From NCBI GenBank assembly GCA_002943765.1, contig PQWQ01000007.1, forward strand, positions 1,552,501 through 1,616,500: a stretch of DNA of 64,000 bases. The letters run 5' to 3'. Both the position numbers and the translations under genes were made by a program. This document shows positions 49,519 to 60,645 of this stretch, piece by piece (position 1 is the stretch's first letter; each line of letters opens with the position of its first letter). This DNA is from Psoroptes ovis. Its lineage: Eukaryota; Arthropoda; Arachnida; Sarcoptiformes; Psoroptidae. The notes beneath the pieces were generated by a model. It was not told the DNA's origin, searched no databases, and saw only the letters and a list, made by a program, of their open reading frames with translations.

Positions 49519-52500
49519 TCACAATCCTTGTTCACCATCACCACTGAGACGTACAGATGTCCGTACTTCATTGGCATTACCATTTGCAACCACCACCATA
49601 GGCATTCGAATATTATCAGCTTGTTGTTGCGGTGCTTGTAATGGTGATTGTGATCGATTTTGTTGTTGCCGTTCTATGATTCGTTGATTATCATTGTCAT
49701 TATTCTCATTATTATTATTATTAGCATTATTGAGGTTATCATTATCAATGTCCACATCATCGTCATCATCACTATTATTACAACTACTATCACTACTGCT
49801 AACATTAGGGCCATTTCGATTATCGATTTGTAATGATTCATCTTGATTAAATTCTGCATTTTTAGATGAATCATTTGTATTGATTTTAGTAGATTTAGAT
49901 TGATCAATATTTTCCATTTCATTTATTTTCATATTACTATGATTTGATATTTCATTCTTTATGGAATTATCCATAGAATTATCTCCATTCATTTTAATTG
50001 AAATCGATGTCTTTGAATTCGGCATTGATTTTTTAAAATTTGAAAATGATGAATTTGTTGAAGATTCATTTCCAGTGATTGGTGGACGGAATGATGTTTT
50101 AGATTGTGATGATGTTGATGGTAATGTAGACATCATTATTGGTATTTTTAATGGTTTCAATTTATTTGGTGGAGGCTGCGGCTTATTTTGATGATCATTC
50201 GCTGAACGTCCTTCAGCAGGCATCAATGGACGAATAATTTCCGAAGTTATGCGATTCGAAATATTTGATCTTTGGTCATTATCGGTTGTCGTAATATGGT
50301 CATCTTCGTCATCATCATCATCATCATCATCATTAGGATCAGCGGTAATAGCATCAATATCGCGCTCAGGATTTGGAACATTGATTGTATCAACATTGTT
50401 GATTTTTTTACGTTTTAATCCATCCATATTATTAGCATTACAATCGTTTGCATTCGTGGATAATTTCAATAATTTTTCAACCATTGATATTAACTTCGAT
50501 AACTTTTGTTCATGTGAAATATCATTTTCATTATTTGTCGCAATTTCATTATTGCAACTGCCATTATTATCATTGAAACTATTATTCACATTATTTCTTT
50601 GATTGAGATGATGATCATTAAAATTATTATGGCGTTGTGCATGAAATCGATGATAAGAATGATATGGCATTGTATTGATAATGTTGTTTCTGAATTGATT
50701 CTTACAAAATTTGTCATTATTTCCATCAAATATCGTTGAATTGGCATTAGATGTAAAACCGGTGAATGATGGGACAAAACGTGAATTTTTATTACAAACA
50801 CTCTGACAAAGATGATTACATGACGTTGAAGGATTATTGGATTGTCTTCTTGGCATCGATGCAGTTGATGGTTGTATTTGATTTTGAAATGATTGGCTGC
50901 GAAAATTGTCCCAAAAATTATTGGTACGCATTCCTGGCATTGTTTGATTGTTCAACGGATAATTTACATTCGATGATGTTGCTGTCGTTGTCGCGATTGA
51001 AGATGATGGCTGTAATAGATCATCATTTATTATGTCATTAGTTTCCATTAAAGGTTCATTAATTAAATTCGATGTATTCGTTGTGTTATTAGTTGTTGAT
51101 CGCTGTGATCTAAGCCATTCTTGTTGACATTCAATCCAAGCCATTATCAATTGATGTTGTTGATTAATCTGATAATTTTGTAACATTAATAATTGATAAA
51201 CTTGTTGATTGATTTGTTTAAAATAATCATTATCCAATGAAGCATCGATTATTCTGTTGTTTTCATTATCAATATTATTATTATTCATGTCAAAAAGTTG
51301 AGAGAATGTATTAATATAATTTCGATTAGACCAAGTATTCGGTATCGAATGTGAACGACGATTATTCATAAATATATTGGTATTATTATTATTGAACAAT
51401 TTTTGATTTTTATTAATAGACATTCCATTAGATTGATTTGATAGCGAAAATGGATTGAAAATGCTTGTAAATGGCTGTGAAAAATTAAAATTTGTCGATT
51501 TATTCACTTTTGCATCATTTGTACCAGTGGATGATGATGAAAAATCATGATTATTTGCTGATGTAATGGAAACTTTTTCTCTTATACGGCAATTAGGATT
51601 ATTGATATTTCTGCTATTATCGTTGAATGTTGGCGTCGATGTTGATGATGATGATTGTTGATGAACATGTGAATCTTCAAACCATTGTTGTTGCTGCTGA
51701 TGTGCATCATTAGATGCTGAAGATGATTTCATTATATTTTTCATTGAATTAACAAGATCAATCATGCTATTCACATAGAATTCTGGTCTTTGTTGATTTT
51801 GAGCATTTTGATTTTGAATTTTTTTCGTACGATTTTGATTATTATTTAAGAATGTTGTCGATGAATTCATTTGATTATTTAAAACATTATCAATATTACC
51901 ATTAATTTGTGAAGGCATATTATTTTCGATGAAAAATGGTTGATTCTCTTCAACATTATCATTGGTATGATCTTCATTATTTATCATATTTGAATTCATT
52001 TCCATAAGTTGTTGTTGCGGATTATTATTTGGTTGATAAATATTAGTTGTTGCTAAACCAGGCACTTTATTTTGCATGATTGGCATTGATATGAAACGTA
52101 TCATTCGATCTTCTTCACTGCCATCAGCTTCATCACGCCAATTAATATTACTGTTGTGTAAATTAGTGTTGTTGTTCATATTTGACATATTATTATTATT
52201 ATCATTCATCATCATATGCTGAGTACAGAACGGGTCTACTGGTTGATTAGATCGTGATAAATGATTTTTTTTAGTCAAATTTCTAGTTCGATGATGATAA
52301 ATCTTGTGATGATTATGATTACATGCAAAAGGATTATGATTTAATTGATTATTATTATCATTATTAAAAGTCATTATTGATGCTGGATATGCGGATGATA
52401 ATGATGAATTAATAGCCGGTGAAAATGATGATATAGATTGATTATTCATCAATGGTTTTTTATTAACTATGCTCGATAATGTTGTTGATGATGATGGTAA

Positions 52501-52797
52501 AGATATTGATGATGATGTGGTGATTGTATTTGCAATCGTTGTTTCATTAATACTATTGACATTTGATACAGTAGCAATTGAATTTATCGTTGATTCATTA
52601 TTATTACCACTGTTATTATTATTTACGAGATTATCGATTGAATTATCAATCACATTATCGTGATGAACATCTCTTGATTGATCATTTTGTTGTTGTTGAT
52701 GATGGTGATGTTGATTATGATGATTGTTGACATTATTATTTCCATTATAATTTGAATTATGATTATTTAATCTTTCATTTATGCTAAATTTCGTCAT
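49519..52797 (-). CDS. Asn/Ser-rich low-complexity protein
   Basis: One long uninterrupted frame of about 1092 residues from the ATG at 52797. The frame runs further upstream, but only from TTG, and that part is hydrophobic with no ATG. Composition is dominated by Asn, Ser, Gln, His and Met. Two stretches look helical and more conserved in style: near residue 520-560 (QVYQLLMLQNYQINQQHQLI, MAWIECQQEWLRSQR) and near 760 (EQKLSKLISMVEKLLKLS). A poly-Asp block, a Pro/Lys patch (PQPPPNKLKPLKIP) and a second Asp/Asn-rich block follow, and the end is RTSVRLSGDGEQGL. The helices could be coiled coils in a scaffold protein. No known domain is recognised. It is divergent from ABCB7. Confidence 0.7.
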   Translation of the reverse strand: MTKFSINERLNNHNSNYNGNNNVNNHHNQHHHHQQQQNDQSRDVHHDNVIDNSIDNLVNNNNSGNNNESTINSIATVSNVNSINETTIANTITTSSSISLPSSSTTLSSIVNKKPLMNNQSISSFSPAINSSLSSAYPASIMTFNNDNNNQLNHNPFACNHNHHKIYHHRTRNLTKKNHLSRSNQPVDPFCTQHMMMNDNNNNMSNMNNNTNLHNSNINWRDEADGSEEDRMIRFISMPIMQNKVPGLATTNIYQPNNNPQQQLMEMNSNMINNEDHTNDNVEENQPFFIENNMPSQINGNIDNVLNNQMNSSTTFLNNNQNRTKKIQNQNAQNQQRPEFYVNSMIDLVNSMKNIMKSSSASNDAHQQQQQWFEDSHVHQQSSSSTSTPTFNDNSRNINNPNCRIREKVSITSANNHDFSSSSTGTNDAKVNKSTNFNFSQPFTSIFNPFSLSNQSNGMSINKNQKLFNNNNTNIFMNNRRSHSIPNTWSNRNYINTFSQLFDMNNNNIDNENNRIIDASLDNDYFKQINQQVYQLLMLQNYQINQQHQLIMAWIECQQEWLRSQRSTTNNTTNTSNLINEPLMETNDIINDDLLQPSSSIATTTATSSNVNYPLNNQTMPGMRTNNFWDNFRSQSFQNQIQPSTASMPRRQSNNPSTSCNHLCQSVCNKNSRFVPSFTGFTSNANSTIFDGNNDKFCKNQFRNNIINTMPYHSYHRFHAQRHNNFNDHHLNQRNNVNNSFNDNNGSCNNEIATNNENDISHEQKLSKLISMVEKLLKLSTNANDCNANNMDGLKRKKINNVDTINVPNPERDIDAITADPNDDDDDDDDEDDHITTTDNDQRSNISNRITSEIIRPLMPAEGRSANDHQNKPQPPPNKLKPLKIPIMMSTLPSTSSQSKTSFRPPITGNESSTNSSFSNFKKSMPNSKTSISIKMNGDNSMDNSIKNEISNHSNMKINEMENIDQSKSTKINTNDSSKNAEFNQDESLQIDNRNGPNVSSSDSSCNNSDDDDDVDIDNDNLNNANNNNNENNDNDNQRIIERQQQNRSQSPLQAPQQQADNIRMPMVVVANGNANEVRTSVRLSGDGEQGL

Positions 52798-53405
52798 ATT
52801 TTCTGCGTTAAATTTCACTTTAAAAACATTCAAATTACTAAAAGTCAAAAATTTTATAAAATTAAATCCCGAAAATTGGAATAAAAAAATGAAAATAAAA
52901 ACAAAAACACGAAAAAAACAAAAACAAATTTTTTTTGGTGCTTTCCATAGACGACGACTCGCAATTTTTTTTCCAAAAATCAAAACAGCTGGCGATTCTC
53001 ATTTCTCTCTCTCTCTGACGATTCAAAGGTTAAACAAGATTTTGATCTTCATTAATTTAATTTAATGCAAATAATCAAAATAAAATTTCCGTTATTCAAA
53101 CTTCTTCTCCTTCTTCGTCTTCGATCATTGTTTCAAAGGTTAATTTATAACTTTTTTTCTCGTCGTTGTTCAGTGATAAATCAATTGTATTTGAAAATTG
53201 ATTTTTAAGACAAAAATAAATCATTTATTGAATTGATTTTGATTGATCCAATTTAAGTTATAATTCTGGTTAGTAAAAACATTGATGATAATCTGAAAAC
53301 TCATTTCTTTATTTTGATTTCTAATGAAATATAGAATCTTTAAGAAAATGTTTGCAGCCTAAGTCACGATCGTAGAATTGATTTTTGGTTTTTTTTCGAA
53401 AAAAA
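52798..53405. promoter_or_regulatory. Divergent promoter, Asn-rich gene / ABCB7
   Basis: 608 bp between divergent start codons. It contains a CT-repeat (CTCTCTCTCTCT near 53005), which resembles GAGA-type promoter elements, and TTCTTCTCC repeats near 53100-53120. Both transcripts should start here. Confidence 0.5.
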
Positions 53406-55613
53406 ATGCTATCAAGATTGGTAATCAACCATTGGGGATTGAATGCGAGACAAAAACTTGGCCATGTCTCTGGAAATCGTGCAATTATCAATCGACCATC
53501 ATTACCATCATCTAATGTCAATCAAATAAGATTATCATATAGTAATCGACCAAAATCTGAGAATCAAATTAAAAATGCTTTGGGTTTGAATTTTAAACGA
53601 TTCAATCAACGATGGTCAACAAATTCTTTTCTAAATTATTCACGTAAATTGAATGATGATGATTCAAACTTCAAAAATATTAATAAACAACAACGGCGAC
53701 AATGGCATCCAGGACATGGTGCAACTGAAATGCAAAAACTTCAAATGAATGGTGAAGTTGGTGGCTGGCAAATTGTCAAACAAATGTTAAGTTATACATG
53801 GCCAAAAGATCGTCCTGAAATTCGTAATCGTGTTCTTGTGGCACTTGGACTCTTGGTTTCAGCCAAAGCCGTTAACATTAGTGTACCGTTCATATTCAAG
53901 CATGGTATTGATCATCTTAATCAACATACTGGAGATGTTTTAGCGATGACAGATCCGACAAATACCGTTATTACTACTGGTATTGCATTGATGATTGCAT
54001 ATGGTATTGCACGTGCTGGTGCTTCCTTTTTCAATGAAGCACGTAATGCAGTGTTTGCAAAAGTAGCACATGATTCTATTAGTCGTGTTGCAAATCAAGT
54101 ATTTACTCACTTGCATAATATGGATTTGCATTTTCATTTAAATCGAAATACTGGAGCATTATCAAAGACAATCGATCGTGGTACACGTGGTATTAATTTC
54201 GCTTTATCAGCATTAGTTTTCAATGTCTTTCCAACGATATTAGAAGTGTCACTGGCATCAGCTTTGTTATATTATAAGTTTGGTCCTGAATATGTTGCCG
54301 TAACACTAGGTTGCATTGCAACTTATGCAATATTTACTTTGACTGTTACATCGTGGCGAACGAAAATCCGTATACAAATGAATAAAACAGAAAATGAAGC
54401 TGGTTCAAGAGCTATTGATTCATTGATTAATTATGAGACTGTAAAATATTTCACTAATGAAAAATATGAATCAGAAGAATATCGAAAATTATTGAAAAAA
54501 TATACTGATGCATCAATTAAGACGACAACAAGCTTGGCATTTTTGAATTTTGGACAAAATGCAATATTTTCAGTTAGTTTAGCCGCAATTATGATATTAG
54601 CTACACGTGGTATTGTTGCTGGTGAAATGACTGTCGGCGATTTAGTAATGGTTAATGGTCTTTTATTTCAATTATCTTTGCCATTAAATTTCCTCGGTTC
54701 TGTATATCGTGAAATTCGTCAATCATTAATTGATATGCAAGCAATGTTTAGCCTTTTGAAATTGCAACCGAAAGTCACAAATAAACCTGATGCAGTGCCA
54801 TTGATTATTTCACCGAAGAATGCATTCATTAAAGTTGAAGATGTTTATTTTGAATATAATTCAAATGCACCGATTCTCAATGGACTTAGCTTTGAAGTGC
54901 CCACCGGTAAAAAAATAGCATTAGTTGGTGGATCTGGTTCAGGCAAAAGTACAATAGTACGATTGTTATATAGATTTTTCGATCCACAAAGTGGACGCAT
55001 TCTGATTAATGGTCGAGATATTCGTGATTATGATTTGGAAAGTTTACGAAAAGCAATCGCAATCGTACCGCAAGATACAGTTCTATTTAATAATTCCATT
55101 TTTTTCAATATTAATTATGGCAATTTAAGTTATGGCGAAGATAAAGTGTATGAAGCAGCTAAAATGTCTTATTTACATGATTCAATTTTACGTTGGAAAG
55201 ATGGCTATCAAACAAATGTTGGTGAACGTGGTTTGAAATTGAGTGGCGGTGAAAAACAACGTGTTGCAATAGCGAGAGCTATTATGAAGAATGCTCCAAT
55301 TTTGGCATTTGACGAAGCTACAAGTTCATTAGATTCAATTACTGAACAAAACATAATGAATGCAATTAAAGTTGCGGCTAAAAATCGAACATCAGTGTTT
55401 ATTGCTCATCGTTTATCGACTGTTGTCGATGCCGATACAATTTATGTAATGGAAAATGGTAGTGTTAAAGAAAGTGGTGATCATTTTTCATTGGTTAAAA
55501 AACCGAATTCATTATATGCATCATTATGGGAAAAACAACATATTCATGATCGAAATTTACTAGTCCAACAACAACAACAACAGCCACATGAACAACAAAA
55601 AGATTCAAGTTGA
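53406..55613 (+). CDS. ABCB7: ABCB7, mitochondrial ABC transporter
   Basis: A single exon encoding about 735 residues from the ATG at 53406 (human ABCB7 has 752). ABCB7/Atm1 is a half-transporter of the inner mitochondrial membrane. It exports a glutathione-linked sulfur compound needed for cytosolic Fe-S proteins. The N-terminus is basic and Ser/Arg-rich, as in a mitochondrial presequence. The six-helix domain spans about residues 130-430, with family stretches such as NRNTGALSKTIDRGTRGI and YETVKYFTNE. The ATP-binding domain shows Walker A VGGSGSGKST (near 508), the Q-loop VPQDTVLF, signature LSGGEKQR (near 611), Walker B ILAFDEATSSLD and switch His IAHRLST (near 665). The lack of introns across 2.2 kb is notable. 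AATAAA lies at 55785-55790. It converges on ISYNA1. Confidence 0.95.
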   Translation: MLSRLVINHWGLNARQKLGHVSGNRAIINRPSLPSSNVNQIRLSYSNRPKSENQIKNALGLNFKRFNQRWSTNSFLNYSRKLNDDDSNFKNINKQQRRQWHPGHGATEMQKLQMNGEVGGWQIVKQMLSYTWPKDRPEIRNRVLVALGLLVSAKAVNISVPFIFKHGIDHLNQHTGDVLAMTDPTNTVITTGIALMIAYGIARAGASFFNEARNAVFAKVAHDSISRVANQVFTHLHNMDLHFHLNRNTGALSKTIDRGTRGINFALSALVFNVFPTILEVSLASALLYYKFGPEYVAVTLGCIATYAIFTLTVTSWRTKIRIQMNKTENEAGSRAIDSLINYETVKYFTNEKYESEEYRKLLKKYTDASIKTTTSLAFLNFGQNAIFSVSLAAIMILATRGIVAGEMTVGDLVMVNGLLFQLSLPLNFLGSVYREIRQSLIDMQAMFSLLKLQPKVTNKPDAVPLIISPKNAFIKVEDVYFEYNSNAPILNGLSFEVPTGKKIALVGGSGSGKSTIVRLLYRFFDPQSGRILINGRDIRDYDLESLRKAIAIVPQDTVLFNNSIFFNINYGNLSYGEDKVYEAAKMSYLHDSILRWKDGYQTNVGERGLKLSGGEKQRVAIARAIMKNAPILAFDEATSSLDSITEQNIMNAIKVAAKNRTSVFIAHRLSTVVDADTIYVMENGSVKESGDHFSLVKKPNSLYASLWEKQHIHDRNLLVQQQQQQPHEQQKDSS

Positions 55614-55836
55614 AAATAATCATAATGATGATAATATGATGATCATTATATTGTAAATATGGAATTAAATTTAATTTATCATTTGCCAGTTTAATTTTTT
55701 TTTCAAATTTTAATTTTATTAATAGATTTTTAATTTTATTTTGATTACAAAAGTGGTTAAAAGAAAATAAAAAATTTTCATTTAAATAAAATTACCCATT
55801 CTTCTCGATGTTCAATTTGACATGACATTGTTAATG

Positions 55837-57693
55837 TTAATGTCCACTCATAAAACCATTGAATGGTGGTGCAATACGTGTTGAATTTAGCTCAACATTT
55901 TTCAATATTGGTTGCATTAATTCTTCATACCATTGTGTACGATCCGAACATTTTGCTTGCATATTTAGCTGATTAATTGGTGGCAGCGCAATCATTGCAC
56001 GTAATAAATTTTCAATCGCTTGCCGTTGTTTAAATAATGCATTGACAACATTTGAACCACGTTCAACCATTGGTGCTTTCAACAAATATGATAGAATCGA
56101 TAGCACTGAATTGAAACGTTGAAATTGTGTTTCTTCTAATTTTTTGGAAAGAACAAATGAAAAAAAATGTTGAATCTTCTTTATAACATTGAAATCAATA
56201 TTGAATAGCTTACTATGATTATGAACTTTGAATGTAACACGTTGACATAATTCAGCAAGAATGGTCAAATCTAGAATGATTGGTGAAGCCAGCAAGGAAT
56301 CTTCACAGGTATTATGAACAACGATTGTATTTTTACCACCTAACATTAATTCACTGATATATTCATCCATAGCACGTTTTGAATCGCCAACATATGGCAC
56401 ATATTTGATAACGACCGTATGATCAGGATGTTTAAGACCTTGACCATAAAGTATTTGATTCGATTCGACCATATCATCGACAACATTCGATTTAGAAATT
56501 TCTTTACTACGAAATTGTTTTGGTGCCGATAAATTGTAGCCATCATTATTACCTAAATGATTGTAGCTAACAATCGAACATGGTTTTATGCCAGCTGACA
56601 CAAGAAAATCAACAAGTACTGATTTGAATTTAGTTTGGCCCGATTTGAAATCATCACCACCAATGAAAACTTGTTCACGTTCAGCTAATTCAATCAGACC
56701 AGGAACAAATGTATTTTGTGGCGATCCATTTATGTAAGTAGACTAATAAATAGATTTTTTTAAATTAAACACTAAACGGATAAAATCATTAATGTAATTG
56801 ACATACTTTTTCGAGAATAGCTGCAACAGCATACAACGTTGATGGTGCCAATTCACTTTCATTACGTTTAATTGATGCTAACAAATTATCAGCAGTATCA
56901 TGAATGCCATCAATGATGTCAGTGAAACGTTCAGTGTTTGCTGTCCACAAAACGATAACAGTATCGAGTTTATTTTTTTCTTTAAAATCTCTTATATCGG
57001 AACGAATTTGTTCAACTTGTTGCCATTTATCTTTAGCTTGTATTACATTGTCAGCTCTTTCTTTTTGATTAGCTGCAATAAAATCAAGATCATAAATGGC
57101 TGGACGTGGCCGATAATTGATCATATGTGGACGTAATTGTTGTTGCAATGAAATATCAAGCACTTTAGCACGTTGCATTGCATCAGCTAAATTCATTGAT
57201 GAAATATCCCAACCATCGACAAATAATTCATTAGGATTGACCATCGGTACAATATCTTTCATCGGTATGTATTGTTCTTTACCATGTGCATCATATCCTA
57301 AAAATATTGTACTCGATTGTGTAATGCTTCCAAAATAATTAGCCTTAACTTCACCATCTTTAGTCATGAATGACATTTGATTTCGATTGGCAATGATAGA
57401 AGCTGTAACAGTGGTACCATTGTTACCACCCCAACCGATCATCATTAAACCAGTACGTGGAACATGTCGCTCGGTGCGGAATGTGATCACCGATCTCATT
57501 GGATAAACCTAAATATTCGATCATTCATATTTAATATTGAAGATCATCAAAAAAACAAATCAAATTAAAATGAACTAACCTTGAATGAATTTGTTTTTTC
57601 ATCATGAATACATTTAACATTATCATATTCATAATCAGATTCGATTGTATCATCTGTATAACGAATATTTGGGCTTTGAACATTGACCTTCAT
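55837..57693 (-). CDS. ISYNA1: Inositol-3-phosphate synthase
   Basis: Three exons (57693-57580, 57508-56807, 56742-55837, all phase 0) encode about 573 residues; human ISYNA1 has 558. The cytosolic, NAD-dependent enzyme converts glucose 6-phosphate to 1D-myo-inositol 3-phosphate, the first step of inositol synthesis. Motifs are the NAD-binding loop MMIGWGGNNGTTVTASIIAN, LFVDGWDISSMNLADAM, the exon-joined STYINGSPQNTFVPG, FIGGDDFKSGQTKFKSVLVD, SYNHLGNNDGYNL and NTCEDSLLASPIILDL. The Lys and Asp residues of these blocks, which form the active site in the family, are present. It ends about 220 bp from the convergent ABCB7 stop. Confidence 0.96.
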
Positions 57694-60178
57694 TTTTATC
57701 GTCGTCGTCGTTGTTGTAGCTGTTGATGGATGATTTGACCAGAAAAATTCTTGATTTGAACAATTAAAAAAAAAATATAATTATCTATTCTGTATTTTAT
57801 AAGAAAAATTTTCAATTCAATAAATATAGATGACTATTGATTGATTTTAATCAGCAGCAACTCGAAACCACACGCACACATCGACACTTACATTTACACG
57901 GACACGAAATAATAATGTATTTATTGATTTATTTGATTGAATAATAACAATTTTTTTTTTAAAAAATATTTAATAATAATTTAATGGCTGAATATTAATA
58001 ATGTTGATGATGATGATGATGATGACGATTTTATGGCAGATATATATTTTGTTATTATTAACAATATTTAAAAATTTTCACTTTATTTTAATTAATTGAT
58101 TGATTGATATTATTATTATTATTATCATTAATTAATTAGTGTATTGTACATATGTGTGTTTGTCATTTATGGTGCTTTATATACGAAAAAGAAAATTTTG
58201 AAAATTTAAAAAATTCATAAAGACAAATATCTTTGAATTTTTTTTTTTTTTTTTTTTTTTGATGACGACAATGGAAAATTGATGACCATTATCTTTCGGG
58301 TTTAATTATAATAAATATAAATTTTAAAAAAAATGATTATCATCATATCAATTTAGAATGATAACATCGAAAGAAGAAAAAAAATAATGAAAAAAAAAGG
58401 GTCGTAACATTTTCAAAATTTAGTCAATGATACTTTGAAATGGAATTTCATTTTTATTTTCTTGATTCAAAAATAGAATGAAATTATCATTCATATATCA
58501 TGCCGTACATATCAACCACACATATCATAATCTTAGAATTATGAAATTTCAAATGCATACGGCAATATTATCATCGATTTTTTTTTGTTCAGGTTTTTTT
58601 TTCGATGGCAGATACAAACATTATTATTTAATCTTATCCATTATATCATTGCAATTTATCGCTCAAAAATGTAAATACATTTTTCTCGAAATACATATCT
58701 TGTTTGCTTGCTTATTTATCAATATCATTTTGTCATTGATTTATGTGTTCGATGATGATAATGAAAAACGAATCACAGCCAAATGATTAAAAAAATGTTC
58801 ATTGATTCTTTCGAATTATTGTTTAAACAATGTTTTGAACCAATTTCAAACGATCTCGAATCATCTCGATCAATTCGGATTGAATTGGATTTTCCTTTGT
58901 GAAATAAATTTCTCATTTTTTGGTTTTTTTTTCACTTAGAGGATCGTGCTAAACAAAAACCAGAGACAAATAAACAAAGTGTAATGAAACTTTGAAAAAT
59001 GTTTTTTCCCCACCAGATCACCATAGCCGCCATTTACCATGTTCGAAGTAATCAATTTATGGGTTTTTGATCAATGAATTCGGCTTGAAATGATGATAAA
59101 AGGTTGAAAATACTTTGAGAAAGAAAGAAAGAAAGAAAAAAAACCCGGTATAAATTATGATTTCGAGAAAAGTGATACTTGAAAAGATAATTGCATATTT
59201 TCGTATGCAAATATTATCATCAAAAAATTAAATAATCATAACATTAATAGCAAAACAGATAGTGAACAACAAACAAACAAACAAACGATTGATTGATTGA
59301 TTGATTGAGTGCCAACAAAATTTTAATGAATCATTATCACAAATAGTTCGTAAATTTTCGAGAAATAAATATTAATTATTATTATTATTATTATTTAGGA
59401 AAATCCAGAATAATAGAAAAACCAAAAACAGAAAAAAAACAATTTAATTTAATTTCATTGATAATTATCGTTTTATAATTGCCCATTTGGACACAAATAC
59501 TTAGGGATTTTCATGAAAAAAAAACATTCATAAAATCCAGCTCAGTTCATCGTACGAAATCCTGAATTTTTGCCAAAAGAAAGATGAACAATATAACAAT
59601 TTGAAATGAAATACATTGATTGATCGATTGAAATTCATTGAAATTTACGTGATTTCCAGAAATGTCTGTGTTTTTTTCTCTCTCATTTTCTGTCAAGTTT
59701 AAACAAACAAAATATGAATTTTTTAAATGATCAAAGACAAATAATGTTTGAACAAACAAAATTTTGGAATCCGGTTTCAGCGAAGTGAGTAAAAAAACAA
59801 AAATCGGATGATTTTTATTTAAATTAAATTGAAATTATAATCATCTTTGATGTTCTTTATTTTGATCAAGATACAAAGATAATTAAATTTACGTGAATTT
59901 TGTAATTTTTTTTTCGTTATTTTTTTTTCATTATCATCATTTACTCTATTATCCGTTGCCAAGTGCAAAGTTTGAATTTCGTTTTTTTTTTCTTCATTTC
60001 GAACTTAAACTTCAGATTTTGAGTTTTATTTTTAATTGATTTGAATAAATATTTAACCATGATAATGATAATAATTATAAATAATGATGATTATGATGAA
60101 AAGTGTAATCAGTATCAAGTCATATTTGAATATTTAAAAATAATAATTTATGGATAAATAAAAAAATTAAAAATAGAA
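57694..60178. other. Intergenic region, ISYNA1 to 5S cassette
   Basis: About 2.5 kb. It holds the ISYNA1 promoter side (GTC/GAC repeats coding for nothing near 57700-57715), GAT repeats near 58005-58025, a 22-T run at 58239-58260, a GATT run near 59288-59307 and an AAT run near 59376-59396. A 102-codon plus-strand ORF is listed separately. T-rich sequence just left of 60179 (read on the minus strand) serves as the 5S terminator. Confidence 0.5.
58478..58786 (+). CDS. Weak candidate ORF, hydrophobic
   Basis: A 102-codon ATG-started frame with two hydrophobic stretches (ILSSIFFCSGFFF and ILFACLFINIILSLIYVF) and a charged end, DDDNEKRITAK. It could be a small membrane protein or chance coding in T-rich DNA. 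There is no family match. Confidence 0.2.
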   Translation: MKLSFIYHAVHINHTYHNLRIMKFQMHTAILSSIFFCSGFFFDGRYKHYYLILSIISLQFIAQKCKYIFLEIHILFACLFINIILSLIYVFDDDNEKRITAK

Positions 60179-60297
60179 AGCTTACGACACCGAGTGTTCC
60201 CAGGTGGTCACCCTCCCAAGTACTGACTCGGCTCGACGTTGCTTAACTTCGGTGATCGGACGAGAACCGGTGTACTCAACGTGATATGGTCGTAAGC
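60179..60297 (-). rRNA. 5S rRNA, copy A
   Basis: A 119-nt gene reading from GCTTACGACCATATCACG at the 5' end to CACTCGGTGTCGTAAGC(T) at the 3' end; the two ends pair as helix I. The internal control region is visible: GAAGTTAAGCAACGTCG (box A region) and AGTACTTGGGAGGGTGACC (box C region). It carries T in TTGAGTACACC. CTAAAT lies at -31 to -26. T runs follow the 3' end as the Pol III terminator. It is head-to-head with copy B. Confidence 0.97.
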
Positions 60298-60492
60298 TGA
60301 AAGAAATGGTGATTGTGTCTACATTTAGTTAGACACGAATATCTTCTTGATATTTGAGTTTATATCATTCGATGCCATTGATCATAATGCAAAGCCATTT
60401 AATGGCGAAATTCTTTAATCTTAGTGAATTTAATCATCAATACTGATCAGTCCGAACGACATTAAATACAGATTTGACCACCATCTACTTCA
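60298..60492. promoter_or_regulatory. 5S divergent spacer, cassette 1
   Basis: A 195-bp spacer between two diverging 5S genes. TATA-like hexamers lie at -31 to -26 of each gene (CTAAAT at 60323-60328 on the minus strand, TTAAAT at 60462-60467 on the plus strand). A pyrimidine-rich motif ending in CTTTCA or CTTCA directly abuts each 5' end. It is nearly identical to the spacer at 63477. Confidence 0.8.
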
Positions 60493-60611
60493 GCTTACGA
60501 CCATATCACGTTGAGAACACCGGTTCTCGTCTGATCACCGAAGTTAAGCAACGTCGAGCCGAGTCAGTACTTGGGAGGGTGACCACCTGGGAACACTCGG
60601 TGTCGTAAGCT
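60493..60611 (+). rRNA. 5S rRNA, copy B
   Basis: 119 nt, same conserved regions as copy A, but A in TTGAGAACACC, and a T in CTCGTCTGATCACC where the other three copies have C. TTAAAT at -31 to -26. A terminator T-run follows at about 60616-60630. It lies just 3' of the NRF-6 gene end and is convergent with it. Confidence 0.97.
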
Positions 60612-60645
60612 CTCTATTTTCTTTTTTTCTTACATGATTAATTTA

